Source of the DNA: Geodermatophilus obscurus
Lineage (GTDB): Bacteria; Actinomycetota; Actinomycetes; Mycobacteriales; Geodermatophilaceae
Assembly (NCBI RefSeq): GCF_900115395.1
Contig: NZ_FOWE01000001.1
Coordinates: 186,001-250,000 of the forward strand
DNA length: 64,000 nucleotides
Direction of reading: 5' to 3'
Part shown: piece by piece, positions 26,536 through 35,127 of the stretch
Layout: each line of letters starts with the position of its first letter
Position numbering within the stretch: the stretch's first letter is position 1
Notes under the pieces: generated by a model
The model's input: only the letters and a program-made list of their open reading frames with translations
What the model was told of the DNA's origin: nothing
The model's database searches: none
Translations under genes and position numbers: made by a program

Positions 26536-26580
26536 CCCGCCGCCGGCGGGAGGCGCGCGGCGGGTCCCGCCGGCGGCGGG
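26536..26580 (-). terminator. Strong GC hairpin after the membrane-protein gene
   Basis: A perfect 16-bp inverted repeat (26536-26551 and 26565-26580) with a 13-nt loop, starting right after the stop at 26581. It lies between that gene and the start of the aminotransferase, so it should insulate the two. Confidence 0.7.
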
Positions 26581-27222
26581 TCAGTCACCGCCGCCGGGCT
26601 CCCGACGGATGTGGTGCTCGGGGGGACCGGTCGGGTCGTCGACGAGCCAGCGGGCGGTGCCGGCCGGGTCCCGGGTGGCCAACTCGTCGATCAGCGCGGC
26701 GCGGAGGCGGACCTGGGCCAGGCCGGCCGGGATGCCCTGGTCGACTCGGTCCTGGAGTGCCCGCCACTCGTCGAGCAGACGAGCGGTGGTCGCCGCGCGC
26801 AGGACCTCGCGCAGCGCGGCGTCGTCGGGGACGGGGGTGGCGGGCGCTCCCGACCGGGAGGCCGGGGTGGCGACCCGGTCCCCGGGGAGCCACAGCCCGA
26901 AGGCCACCGAGCCGGCGACCATCAGGACCATCACGAGCAGCCCTCCGGCGGCTTCCAGCACCATGGCGCCGGACAGGACCGCCGGCACGGTGGCCAGCGC
27001 GCAGGCGCCCGTCGCCGGGTGCGCGAGGTCCGGCACGACGTCGCCGCAGCTGCGGTGCAGCCAGGCCAGCCCGGACGCGCCCACGACGGCCAGGACGGCT
27101 CCCCAGGCGAGCACCGGCCAGCCCTCGGTCACCGCACCGGCGAGGCCCAGGACGGTGGCCGGGACGCCGATGGAGACCCGGATGAGCAGTCTCCCGGCGG
27201 CGGGTGGGACGGTCGTGGGCAC
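26581..27222 (-). CDS. Membrane protein of unknown function with soluble C-terminal helix region
   Basis: 213 aa. Four hydrophobic segments lie in residues 13-118. Residues 130-200 are soluble and helical (EVLRAATTARLLDEWRAL and on). I do not recognise a family. It stands alone, followed by a strong hairpin. The start codon yields MPTTVPPAAG and lies 105 bp from the LLM oxidoreductase end. Confidence 0.68.
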   Translation of the reverse strand: MPTTVPPAAGRLLIRVSIGVPATVLGLAGAVTEGWPVLAWGAVLAVVGASGLAWLHRSCGDVVPDLAHPATGACALATVPAVLSGAMVLEAAGGLLVMVLMVAGSVAFGLWLPGDRVATPASRSGAPATPVPDDAALREVLRAATTARLLDEWRALQDRVDQGIPAGLAQVRLRAALIDELATRDPAGTARWLVDDPTGPPEHHIRREPGGGD

Positions 27223-27327
27223 CGGGGCCTCCCCTCACGGCGTACGGGGGCAGGATGCACCCGCGGCGACCGGTCGCCAGGTCTCCGGGAGCTTCGTCAC
27301 CGGATCGTCATGCGACCCCGGGCGAGG

Positions 27328-28341
27328 TCAGACCGGTGTCCACCCGAGCTGCGGGCCGAGGCGGGTGGCGATGTCCGTGAGGATCTGCTCGTAGTCGGTC
27401 TCGGCGAAGCTGAACGGCAGCGCGAAGGCCACGTCGGTGACCTCGCGGAACCCGGCGTGCGCGTACAGCGCCTCGGCGATCTCCTCCGAGGAGCCGACGA
27501 GGTCCGCGGCGAACAGCAGCCGCGCCGGGCCCTGCGGGCTGCGGGTGCGCGGGGTGCGCTCGGCGACGTAGGCGGCGTAGCGCTCGCGCTGGTCGGCGGT
27601 GGCGGAGTCGGTGGGGATGACCACCAGGCCCTGCGACACCCGGCCGGTGCCGCCGGCCTCGCGGTAGGCCCGGACCTGTTCGGCCTGGATTGCGGCGAAG
27701 TCGGTCCGGTCGCCCTCGGCCTTGACCACGCTGCTGGTCAGCAGGTTCATCCCGGCCTGTCCGGCCCACTGCGCCGACCGGGTGCTGCCGCCGCCGTACC
27801 AGAGCCGCTCGCGCAGGCCGGGGGAGTGCGGCTGCACCCGGTCCGACCACTCCTCGGCGACCCCCTCGCGCCCGGAGAAGGACGCGGCGGGCTCGCCGGC
27901 GACCAGCCGCAGCAGGCGCTCCACCCGGGTGTAGGTGAAGTCCTCGGCATCGGCGGTGTCGGGGTAGAGCGCGCCGCGGACGTCGTCCCAGTGCATCGGC
28001 GGGCCGATGCTCACGCCCGGGTGGAGCCGCCCGCCGGAGAGCACGTCCACGGTGGCGAGGTCCTCGGCCAGCCGCAGCGGGTTCTCCCACGCCAGCGGGG
28101 TGACGGCGGTGCCGAGCGCGATCCGCGACGTCCGCTGGGTCAGCGCCGCCAGGACGGCGACCGGTGAGGAGATGCCGGGCTGCAGGTGCCGGTGGCGCAG
28201 CCAGGCGCTGTCGAAGCCGAGCTGCTCGCCGAGCTCGACCACGCGCAGCGTCGCCTCGTGCCCGGGCCGGGGGTCGGTCGGGTCGAAGGAGCCGATGGTG
28301 AGGAAACCCAGGTGCTGCAGGGGGGTGCCGGGGGCGGGCAT
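27328..28341 (-). CDS. LLM class flavin-dependent oxidoreductase
   Basis: 337 aa luciferase-like TIM-barrel enzyme using FMN or F420: GFLTIGSFDPTDP, FDSAWLRHRHLQPGISSPVAVLAALT, LGTAVTPLAWENPLRLAEDLATVDVLSGGRL, LWYGGGSTRSAQWAG. It resembles the alkanal monooxygenase-like group of putative oxidoreductases. The ATG of MPAPGTPLQHLGFL is taken as the start. The substrate is unknown. Divergent from the GDPD gene. Confidence 0.88.
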   Translation of the reverse strand: MPAPGTPLQHLGFLTIGSFDPTDPRPGHEATLRVVELGEQLGFDSAWLRHRHLQPGISSPVAVLAALTQRTSRIALGTAVTPLAWENPLRLAEDLATVDVLSGGRLHPGVSIGPPMHWDDVRGALYPDTADAEDFTYTRVERLLRLVAGEPAASFSGREGVAEEWSDRVQPHSPGLRERLWYGGGSTRSAQWAGQAGMNLLTSSVVKAEGDRTDFAAIQAEQVRAYREAGGTGRVSQGLVVIPTDSATADQRERYAAYVAERTPRTRSPQGPARLLFAADLVGSSEEIAEALYAHAGFREVTDVAFALPFSFAETDYEQILTDIATRLGPQLGWTPV

Positions 28342-28493
28342 GGCGCCGATCCTGCCCGCCCCGGTCGGTACCGGTGGCCCGGAGACGGGTTCACCCGGTG
28401 TTCGCCGCTCCGTCGGCGGGCCGTCCACCTCCACCGGATGATGTGCCGGACGGGCCGCCGGCGAGAGTCGCCGCCGAGCCCGCGGAGGCAACC

Positions 28494-29630
28494 GTGCCCG
28501 TTCCGTCCCGTCGTCGCGCCGGCGCCGTCGTCGCCCTGATCGCCGTCCCGGTCGTCCTCGCCGCACCCGCGTCGGCGACCCCGCCGTCCTCCCCGCCGGG
28601 ACACGCGGCGACCGGGTCGGACGAGCCGATCGTCATCGGTCACCGCGGCGCCTCGGGCTACCGCCCGGAGCACACGCTGGCTGCCTACGAGCTCGCCGCC
28701 CGGATGGGCGCCGACTACATCGAGTGCGACGCGGTGAACACCGCCGACGGCGTCCTGGTGTGCCGGCACGAGAACGAGATCTCGGGGACCACCGACGTCG
28801 CCGACCTCCCCGAGTTCGCCGACCGCCGCACCACGCGCACCATCGACGGCGTCGAGCTGACCGGCTGGTTCACCGAGGACTTCACCCTCGAGGAGCTGCG
28901 CACCCTGCGGGCGGTCGAGCGGCTGCCCGACGTCCGCGAGGAGAACACCCTCTACGACGGGCTCTACGCCGTCCCCACCGTCGACGAGTTCCTGGAGCTG
29001 CGCGAGGAGCTCAGCCGCGAGCTGCGCCGCGAGATCGGCGCCTACGTCGAGACCAAGCACCCCACCTACTTCGACGGCATCGGGCTGTCGATGGAGGAGC
29101 CGCTGGTCGAGGACCTGCGCGAGGCGCACCTGGCCCACCGGCACGCCCCGGTGTTCCTCCAGTCGTTCGAGACGGCGAACCTGCGCGACCTCGACACGAT
29201 GGTCGACGTCCCGCTGGTGCAGCTGCTGTCGGCTACCGGGGCGCCCTACGACCTGGTCGCCGCCGGTGACCCGCGCACCTACGCCGACCTGGTCACCGCC
29301 GAGGGCCTCGCCGCCGTCGGGGAGTACGCCGACGGCGTCGGCCCGGACAAGAACCTGGTCATCCCGCGGCTGCCCGACGGCAGCCTGGGCGAGCCGTCGG
29401 CGCTGGTCGAGGACGCGCACGCCGCTGACCTTCTGGTCCACCCGTACACGTTCCGCAACGAGAACAGCTTCCTGCCCACCGACCTGCGGGAGGGCGACGA
29501 CCCCGCCGCCTACGGCCGCGCCATCGACGAGCAGCTGCGGTTCCTCAAGGCCGGCGTCGACGGGCTGTTCACCGACAACCCCGACACCGGTGTCGTCGCC
29601 CGGGAGCTGTTCGAGGAGTCGGCGGGCTGA
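28494..29630 (+). CDS. Secreted glycerophosphodiester phosphodiesterase (GlpQ-like)
   Basis: 378 aa. Signal peptide: basic PSRRR, hydrophobic core, then APASA cleavage region near residue 27. The GDPD barrel follows, with HRGASGYRPEHT (catalytic His), GADYIECD (metal Glu/Asp) and VCRHENEISGTTDVAD. It hydrolyses deacylated phospholipid head groups to glycerol-3-phosphate and an alcohol outside the cell. GTG start with GGAGG seven bases upstream. The length fits the long periplasmic type. Confidence 0.92.
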   Translation: MPVPSRRRAGAVVALIAVPVVLAAPASATPPSSPPGHAATGSDEPIVIGHRGASGYRPEHTLAAYELAARMGADYIECDAVNTADGVLVCRHENEISGTTDVADLPEFADRRTTRTIDGVELTGWFTEDFTLEELRTLRAVERLPDVREENTLYDGLYAVPTVDEFLELREELSRELRREIGAYVETKHPTYFDGIGLSMEEPLVEDLREAHLAHRHAPVFLQSFETANLRDLDTMVDVPLVQLLSATGAPYDLVAAGDPRTYADLVTAEGLAAVGEYADGVGPDKNLVIPRLPDGSLGEPSALVEDAHAADLLVHPYTFRNENSFLPTDLREGDDPAAYGRAIDEQLRFLKAGVDGLFTDNPDTGVVARELFEESAG

Positions 29631-29634
29631 TCGT

Positions 29635-29681
29635 CCGCCTCCCCCGGGAGCGGTGCGGGTCACCGCTCCCGGGGGAGGCGG
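29635..29681. terminator. Bidirectional terminator inside the end of a coding region
   Basis: A 20-bp perfect stem (29635-29654 with 29662-29681) and a 7-nt loop, 4 bp after the GDPD stop. The right arm encodes the last residues (GRLPRER) of the convergent AhpD-like protein, whose stop codon overlaps the loop. Confidence 0.75.
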
Positions 29682-30253
29682 CCCAGCAGGTGGAACTCGG
29701 GGTTGGGCGGGATCGCCGCGAAGTGCGCCAGCCGGTTGGACAGCGCGAAGAAGGCGGTGATCGCGCCGACGTCCCAGACGTCGTCGTCGCTGAGGCCCGC
29801 GGCGCGCAGCCGGCCGAGGTCGGCGGCGGTCACCGCGGCCGGGTCGGTGGCCAGCCGGACGGCGACGTCGAGGACGGTGTGCATCCGCTCGTCCAGCGGC
29901 GCCTTGCGCCAGTCGACGGCGACCAGGTCGGCCAGCAGCGGGTCACGGGTGCGGATGCGGGCGATCGCCCCGTGCGCCACGACGCAGTAGGCGCAGTCGT
30001 TGGCCGCGCTGGTGGCCACCACGATCAGCTCGCGCTCACCGTTGGACAGGCCCGGGGTGTCCTTGTCCATCAGCGCGTCGTGCATGGCGAAGAAGGCCCG
30101 GGCCTCCTCCGGCCGCCAGGCCAGCGCCGCGAACACGTTGGGCAGGAACCCCGAGCGCTCCTGCACGTCGGCGTACCGCTCGGCGAGGTCGGCCGGCAGG
30201 GCGGCGGGGTCGGCGACGGGGAAGAGGCTGATCGGCGGGGTGTCGGCGCTCAC
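29660..30253 (-). CDS. AhpD-like / carboxymuconolactone decarboxylase family peroxidase-related protein
   Basis: 197 aa. Active-site pattern CAYCVVAHG (C-x2-C-x3-H) with the upstream SNGERELIVVATSAAND, as in AhpD-like alkylhydroperoxidases. The second half repeats the fold (LSDDDVWDVGAITAFFALSNRLAHF), which is the uncharacterised peroxidase-related subgroup. Probably removes peroxides through a Cys pair; the electron donor is unknown. GTG start, 44 bp from the divergent lipoprotein gene. Confidence 0.88.
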   Translation of the reverse strand: MSADTPPISLFPVADPAALPADLAERYADVQERSGFLPNVFAALAWRPEEARAFFAMHDALMDKDTPGLSNGERELIVVATSAANDCAYCVVAHGAIARIRTRDPLLADLVAVDWRKAPLDERMHTVLDVAVRLATDPAAVTAADLGRLRAAGLSDDDVWDVGAITAFFALSNRLAHFAAIPPNPEFHLLGRLPRER

Positions 30254-30297
30254 CGGTGCAGTCTGCTCCCCGGGAGCCGTCGGGCAGAGTGGGCACC

Positions 30298-31455
30298 GTG
30301 CCCCGCCGGTGCTCCGCGCTGCTCGCGCTGACGCTGCTCCTGACGGGGTGCGCGGACCCGGGCCCGGCGGACGACGGCCCGCGGCCCTACCGCCTCGAGC
30401 CGGCGTGCCCGCCCGCGGGCAGCCCGCCGCTGGCCTCCGCCGACCTGGTCAACCAGGTCGTCGCCCGCGGCGACCTGCCCTACTGGCAGGCCGGGGACGT
30501 CGGCGCCAGCGCGCGCCTCTCCGACGGCCGGCTGGTGTGGGTCTTCGGCGACACGGTCCGCGCCGGCGACGTCACGCCCCGCCTGGTCGCCAACTCCCTG
30601 CTCGTCACCTCGGGCACGTGCGTGTCCCAGCTGCTGCCCCCCGGCAACGGGCCGGTGGTGCCGGACGTGTCCGGCGACGTGGTGCGGTGGCCGATGTCGG
30701 TGGTGGTCCTGCCGCCGACCGAGGGACTGGCCGACGCCGGCGTCGACGACGTCGTCGTCGTGCTGTGCGCGCGCACCGAGCGCGGCGACGGGTCCGGCGG
30801 CGCCCTCGACTTCCGCTTCCGCGGCACGACGGCGGCGGTGTTCACCGTGCGGGCCGGCGAGGCCCCGCAGCCGCTGGAGGTGCTCGAGCTGACGCCCGAC
30901 GACACCTCCGAGCAGCAGGTCAACTGGGGTGCGGCGGCGACCGTGAGCGGCGACTGGTACCACGTCTACGGCACCCGGCTGACCGGGGAGCCGTTCGAGT
31001 TCGGCCGCGAGCTCTACGTCGCCCGCATCCCGGTGGCCGACCCCGCCGACCGCGGCACCTGGCGGTTCTGGGACGGCACCCGGTGGCAGCCCGACATCGC
31101 CGCCGCCGCCCCGGTGCTGGCCGCCGACGGAGGGGTGTCGCAGACGCTGTCGGTCGACGAGGTCGACGGCACCTGGGTGGCGGTGTCCAAGCGCGGCGGC
31201 GACCTGGCCGACTTCGTGTGGACCTGGACCGCGCCCGGGCCGACCGGGCCGTGGGCGCCGTCCCGCGCGCTGCCGGCGCCCGCCGGCTACGACACCGGCG
31301 TGCTGACCTACGCCCCGCTCGCCCACCCGGAGGTGCCGCTGAGCTCCGGCGGCCTACTCGTCTCGGTCTCGCGCAACACCACCGACCTCGCCCAGCTGCT
31401 CGCCCGGCCCGAGGTCGGCCGCCCGCTGTTCGCCGAGATCCCCCGCCCCCGCTGA
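30298..31455 (+). CDS. Secreted lipoprotein, DUF4185-like beta-propeller
   Basis: 385 aa. Lipoprotein signal with lipobox LLTGC near residue 19. The body shows propeller-like repeats: ARLSDGRLVWVFGDTVRAG, WGAAATVSGDWYHVYGTRL, ELYVARIPVAD. These resemble DUF4185 / GH43-like five-blade propellers, but I could not confirm any catalytic residue. Attached outside the membrane; substrate unknown. Confidence 0.78.
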   Translation: MPRRCSALLALTLLLTGCADPGPADDGPRPYRLEPACPPAGSPPLASADLVNQVVARGDLPYWQAGDVGASARLSDGRLVWVFGDTVRAGDVTPRLVANSLLVTSGTCVSQLLPPGNGPVVPDVSGDVVRWPMSVVVLPPTEGLADAGVDDVVVVLCARTERGDGSGGALDFRFRGTTAAVFTVRAGEAPQPLEVLELTPDDTSEQQVNWGAAATVSGDWYHVYGTRLTGEPFEFGRELYVARIPVADPADRGTWRFWDGTRWQPDIAAAAPVLAADGGVSQTLSVDEVDGTWVAVSKRGGDLADFVWTWTAPGPTGPWAPSRALPAPAGYDTGVLTYAPLAHPEVPLSSGGLLVSVSRNTTDLAQLLARPEVGRPLFAEIPRPR

Positions 31456-31493
31456 CGGCACTCGCCGCTGTCCGGTGACCGGCCCCGGGCGGG

Positions 31494-33161
31494 TCAGCCC
31501 GTGGCGACGACGCGGTCGCGGCCGGCGCGCTTGGCGCGGTAGAGGCGGGCGTCGGCCAGCCCCAGCAGCTGCGCCGGGGTCGGGTCGGGGACCTCGGCGG
31601 CGCTCGCGGCACCGGCGCTGACCGTCACCGGCAGGCCACCGGTCAGGCCGGCCCACGGGTGCGCCGCGACGGCGCTGCGGACGCGCTCCAGGTGTGTGGC
31701 CGCGTCCTCGTCGTCGATGCCGGGCAGCACGAGGAGGAACTCCTCACCGCCCATCCGCGCGGCGAACGAGCCGCCGCCCGGGGCCGGGATCTCCTGCAGC
31801 AGGGTCGCGACCGCGCGCAGCACCTCGTCGCCGACGGCGTGCGAGCAGGTGTCGTTGACCCGCTTGAAGTGGTCGAGGTCGAGCAGCGCCACCCACAGCC
31901 GGTCGGTGCCACCGGCGAGCAGCCGCGGCAGCTCCTCGTCGACGTGGCGGCGGTTATAGAGGCCGGTGAGCGGGTCGCGCAGCGACAGTTCGCGCCAGCG
32001 GCGGCTCTGCCGGCGCGCCTCGGTGGTCTCGTACACCGCCTGCAGCGCCCGGGCGCGGGCCTCGCGCTGCGCGGACTGCAGCTCCACGAGCTCGGCGACG
32101 TACCGCTTGTGCTCCTCGTACGCGGCCCGGTGGTCCCCGACGGCGGCGTGCAGCTCGGCCTGCTCGGCGCGGGCGCGCACCCGGATGGCGGTCAGGCCGT
32201 GCAGGTCGCAGCGCCGGACGCACTCGGAGAGGGTGTCCTGCGCGAGGTCCACCTCGCCGCGGCGGCGCTGCACCTCGGCGAGGGTGAGCAGGAAGTCCGC
32301 GCCGGCGTCGCCGTCGGAGGAGGCCTCGAGCACCTCGGGCGCGAGGCCGAGCCGCAGCGCCGCCTCGGCCTCGGTCAACCGGTCGGCGCCCATGAGCGCG
32401 CGGGCGACGGTGTCGAGGTCGCCGACGGCGAGCGGGCGCCCGTGCGCCCGCGCCAGCTCCTGCAACCGGTCGCTGTGCGCCAGCGCGTCGTCGAAGCGGC
32501 CGGCCAGCGTGTCGGTGTAGGCGCGGTTGTTGAGGATGCGCAGCTGCCGGTCGACGTCACCGAGCTCCTCGGCCAGCCGCAGCACGGCGGTGTAGCGCTC
32601 GGGTGCGGCGGGGTCACGGGCCAGCCCGAGGACGTCGGCCAGCCGCACCAGGTGGTCGATCCGCAGCGCCGGCAGGGCGGTCTCGTCGAGCAGGTCGATC
32701 GAGGAGACGGCGTGCTCGAGCGCGCCGGCCAGGTCGCCGACCTCCTGCAGGACGGCGGTGAGCACGAAGGAGCTGCGGGCCATCAGGTACCGGTCGCGGG
32801 CCTCGGTGGCCCAGCGGTGCACCTCGGAGGCGGTCCGGCCGGCCTCGGCGACGGCGCCGCGCCGGCGCTGCAGGTCGGCGCGGACCAGGCGGGCACGCTG
32901 TTCGAGGTCGGGGCGGCCCAGCTGCCGGGCGGTCTCGGCCGCGGCCTCGGCGCGCCCGGTTGCCGACCCGGCGGCGAAGCGGGACAGGGTCTCCAGCTCG
33001 TCGAGGTCCGCGAGCAGCGCGCCGACCGCTTCCGGCACGGGTACCTCACCCTCGGCGAGCGCGTCCTCCCGGACCGCGAGACTGGTCACGACCGTCGCAT
33101 CGGCCGCGCCGTCGGCGTCCGTGAGCCGGGCCGGGCCGCCCCCACCCGGACGGGTGAGCAC
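31494..33161 (-). CDS. TPR-like and GGDEF domain protein, probable diguanylate cyclase
   Basis: About 555 aa. Residues 30-370 are helical repeats (TPR-like, e.g. LAGALEHAVSSIDLLDE, FDDALAHSDRLQELARAHG). The C-terminal 170 aa form a GGDEF domain: DPLTGLYNRRHVDEELPRLL, DLDHFKRVND, and the active-site motif GGEEF in RMGGEEFLLVLPG, so the cyclase is probably active. There is no obvious RxxD inhibitory site and no membrane segment. The GTG at 33161 lies 5 nt after the ligase stop, so the two are cotranscribed. Start is uncertain; GTG at the VTSLAVRED segment is possible. Confidence 0.85.
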   Translation of the reverse strand: MLTRPGGGGPARLTDADGAADATVVTSLAVREDALAEGEVPVPEAVGALLADLDELETLSRFAAGSATGRAEAAAETARQLGRPDLEQRARLVRADLQRRRGAVAEAGRTASEVHRWATEARDRYLMARSSFVLTAVLQEVGDLAGALEHAVSSIDLLDETALPALRIDHLVRLADVLGLARDPAAPERYTAVLRLAEELGDVDRQLRILNNRAYTDTLAGRFDDALAHSDRLQELARAHGRPLAVGDLDTVARALMGADRLTEAEAALRLGLAPEVLEASSDGDAGADFLLTLAEVQRRRGEVDLAQDTLSECVRRCDLHGLTAIRVRARAEQAELHAAVGDHRAAYEEHKRYVAELVELQSAQREARARALQAVYETTEARRQSRRWRELSLRDPLTGLYNRRHVDEELPRLLAGGTDRLWVALLDLDHFKRVNDTCSHAVGDEVLRAVATLLQEIPAPGGGSFAARMGGEEFLLVLPGIDDEDAATHLERVRSAVAAHPWAGLTGGLPVTVSAGAASAAEVPDPTPAQLLGLADARLYRAKRAGRDRVVATG

Positions 33162-33166
33162 GGCGC

Positions 33167-34711
33167 TCAGCCCCCCGCCAGCAGCGCGCGCACCGCGTCC
33201 ACGGTGTCGGCGTCGGCCGGGCCGCGGTCGGGGCGGTAGCGCAGCACCCGGGCGAAGCGCAGCGCGACGCCGCCGGGGTAGCGGGTGCTGCGCTGGGCGC
33301 CGTCGAGGGCCACCTCCACGACCACCTCCGGCCGTAGCTCCAGCCCCCACGGGTGCTCGGCGCGGGCGTGCGCCGGGAAGGTGGCCGTCTGCCAGTCCAG
33401 CAGCTCGTCGGTCATGCCCTTGAACGTCTTGCCCACCATGAGCGGCTCGCCGCCGTCGGGGTCGCGCGCGCCGAGGTGGATGTTGGACAGCTTCCCGGTG
33501 CGCCGGCCGTACCCCCACTCGACGCCGAGGACGACGAGGTCGAGGGTGTGCACCGGCTTGACCTTCTGCCAGGCGCGGCCGCGGCGGCCGGCGGCGTAGG
33601 GCGCGTCGAGCGCCTTGACCACCACGCCCTCGTGGCCGGCGGCCAGCGCGTCGTCGAGCACGGCGGCCGCCCGCTCCGGGGTGGGGCGCCGGGCCCCGGG
33701 CATCCGCAGCGGCGCGGCGTCCTCGGCGGCCAGCAGCCGGTCGAGGACGTCGAGGCGGGCGGCCAGCGGCTCGTCGAGCAGGTCGCGGCCGTCGAGGTGC
33801 AGCACGTCGAAGAAGAACGGCGAGAGCAGCACCGCGGCGGCGTCGTCGGGGTCGGCGCCGTCGCTGCCGAAGCGGCTCATCGTGTCCTGGAAGGCGCGCG
33901 GCCGGCCGTCGTCGTCGAGGGCGAGGGTCTCGCCGTCCAGGACGGCGGTGCGGCACGGCAGCGCGCGCACGCAGGCGACCAGCTCGGGCACGCCGTCGGT
34001 GACCTCGCGCAGGGTGCGGGTCCACACCCGCACCGTGTCGCCGTCGCGGTGGACCTGGATGCGCGCGCCGTCGAGCTTGTGCTCCACGGTCACCTCCGCG
34101 CCGAGGTCGGCGAGCGCGGCGTCGAGGGAGGAGCCGGGGCTCGCCAGCATCGGCCGCACCGGCCGGCCCACCCGCAGCCCGACGGCGGCCAGCGCCGCCT
34201 CGCCGCCGGTGAGCGCGGTGGCAGCCGTCTCGTCGAGCCGGCCGGTGAGCATCGCGGCGCGGCGCACGACCGCCAGCGGCACCTCCGCGGCGGCGGCGAC
34301 GGCGTCGAGGAGCACGCCCTCCAGCGCGCCCTGGCGCAGCTCCCCGCCGAGCAGCCGCACGAGGAAGCGCTGCTCGTCGGCGGTGGCGGCCGCGAGCACC
34401 TCCCCGAGCAGCGCCTCGCGGCGGGCGGTGGAGCCGCTGCCGGAGGTGGCCGCGAGCGCGGTGAGGGCGGCGTCGACCGCGGCGACCGTCAGCGACGGCG
34501 CGGCCGCCGGCCCGGGCACCGCGCGCGACAACGTCCGCCAGCCGACGCCGACCCGCCCCTGCGGCAGCTCACCGGCCAGCCACGCGGCGACCGGGCCGAC
34601 CTCGCCGGGCCCGGCGCCCCGCAGCGCCCCGGCGATGGCGGCCGCCTTCGCCGTCCGGGCCCGGGTGGCGGCCACCGCGGCGGACGCGGTGACGACGTCG
34701 GCGAGCAACAC
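33167..34711 (-). CDS. ligB: ATP-dependent DNA ligase (LigB type)
   Basis: 514 aa, the size of mycobacterial LigB. The N-terminal DNA-binding helical domain (MLLADVVTASAAVAATRART) is followed by the adenylation domain with the nucleophile lysine in EHKLDGARIQVHRDG. Motif III is in LDGETLAL, motif IV in GHEGVVVKALD, and motif V in WQKVKPVHTLDLVV. The OB domain ends with RPDRGPADADTVDAVRALLAGG. Seals nicks in DNA using ATP; an accessory to the essential NAD-dependent LigA. First gene before the GGDEF protein. Confidence 0.94.
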   Translation of the reverse strand: MLLADVVTASAAVAATRARTAKAAAIAGALRGAGPGEVGPVAAWLAGELPQGRVGVGWRTLSRAVPGPAAAPSLTVAAVDAALTALAATSGSGSTARREALLGEVLAAATADEQRFLVRLLGGELRQGALEGVLLDAVAAAAEVPLAVVRRAAMLTGRLDETAATALTGGEAALAAVGLRVGRPVRPMLASPGSSLDAALADLGAEVTVEHKLDGARIQVHRDGDTVRVWTRTLREVTDGVPELVACVRALPCRTAVLDGETLALDDDGRPRAFQDTMSRFGSDGADPDDAAAVLLSPFFFDVLHLDGRDLLDEPLAARLDVLDRLLAAEDAAPLRMPGARRPTPERAAAVLDDALAAGHEGVVVKALDAPYAAGRRGRAWQKVKPVHTLDLVVLGVEWGYGRRTGKLSNIHLGARDPDGGEPLMVGKTFKGMTDELLDWQTATFPAHARAEHPWGLELRPEVVVEVALDGAQRSTRYPGGVALRFARVLRYRPDRGPADADTVDAVRALLAGG

Positions 34712-34778
34712 GCCGCCATGCTGTCAGCCGGGTACGACACCGGCGGGTTCCCGCGCGGCGCAGGCCGCTCCTGGGAGG

Positions 34779-35087
34779 TCAGCCGGTGGGCTCGCCGCCG
34801 GCCTGCGGGTCGGCCGGGTGCCCGGTGAAGGCCGCGCGCGCGTCGGCGCGGGCGCGCTCGGCGGCGTGCGTCTCGTCCTCGCCGGAGTCGGAGGCCGGGC
34901 CGAGCGCGCGGACCACCTCGTCGGCGTGGGCGTAGTCGATCCCGGGCGGCACCGTCCGGAGGGCGCGCAGCACCGTGTCGGGGGCGCCGTGCCGCTCGGC
35001 GGCCACCATCAGGGCGTCCTTGTCGGCGGGGTAGTCGACCTCGCCGAGGTGCGCGAGCACGTCCTGGGCGGGTACGGCGTCGGCCAC
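34779..35087 (-). CDS. DUF2795 family protein
   Basis: 102 aa. Residues 8-66 match DUF2795: LAHLGEVDYPADKDALMVAAERHGAP and VLRALRTVPPGIDYAHADEVVRAL. The tail is acidic and Ala-rich. Function unknown; these small proteins are widespread in actinobacteria. GTG start. Confidence 0.85.
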   Translation of the reverse strand: MADAVPAQDVLAHLGEVDYPADKDALMVAAERHGAPDTVLRALRTVPPGIDYAHADEVVRALGPASDSGEDETHAAERARADARAAFTGHPADPQAGGEPTG

Positions 35088-35127
35088 GTGGTCTCCTCGG
35101 GGACTCAGGGAGGGGGACGCCGGGGGG

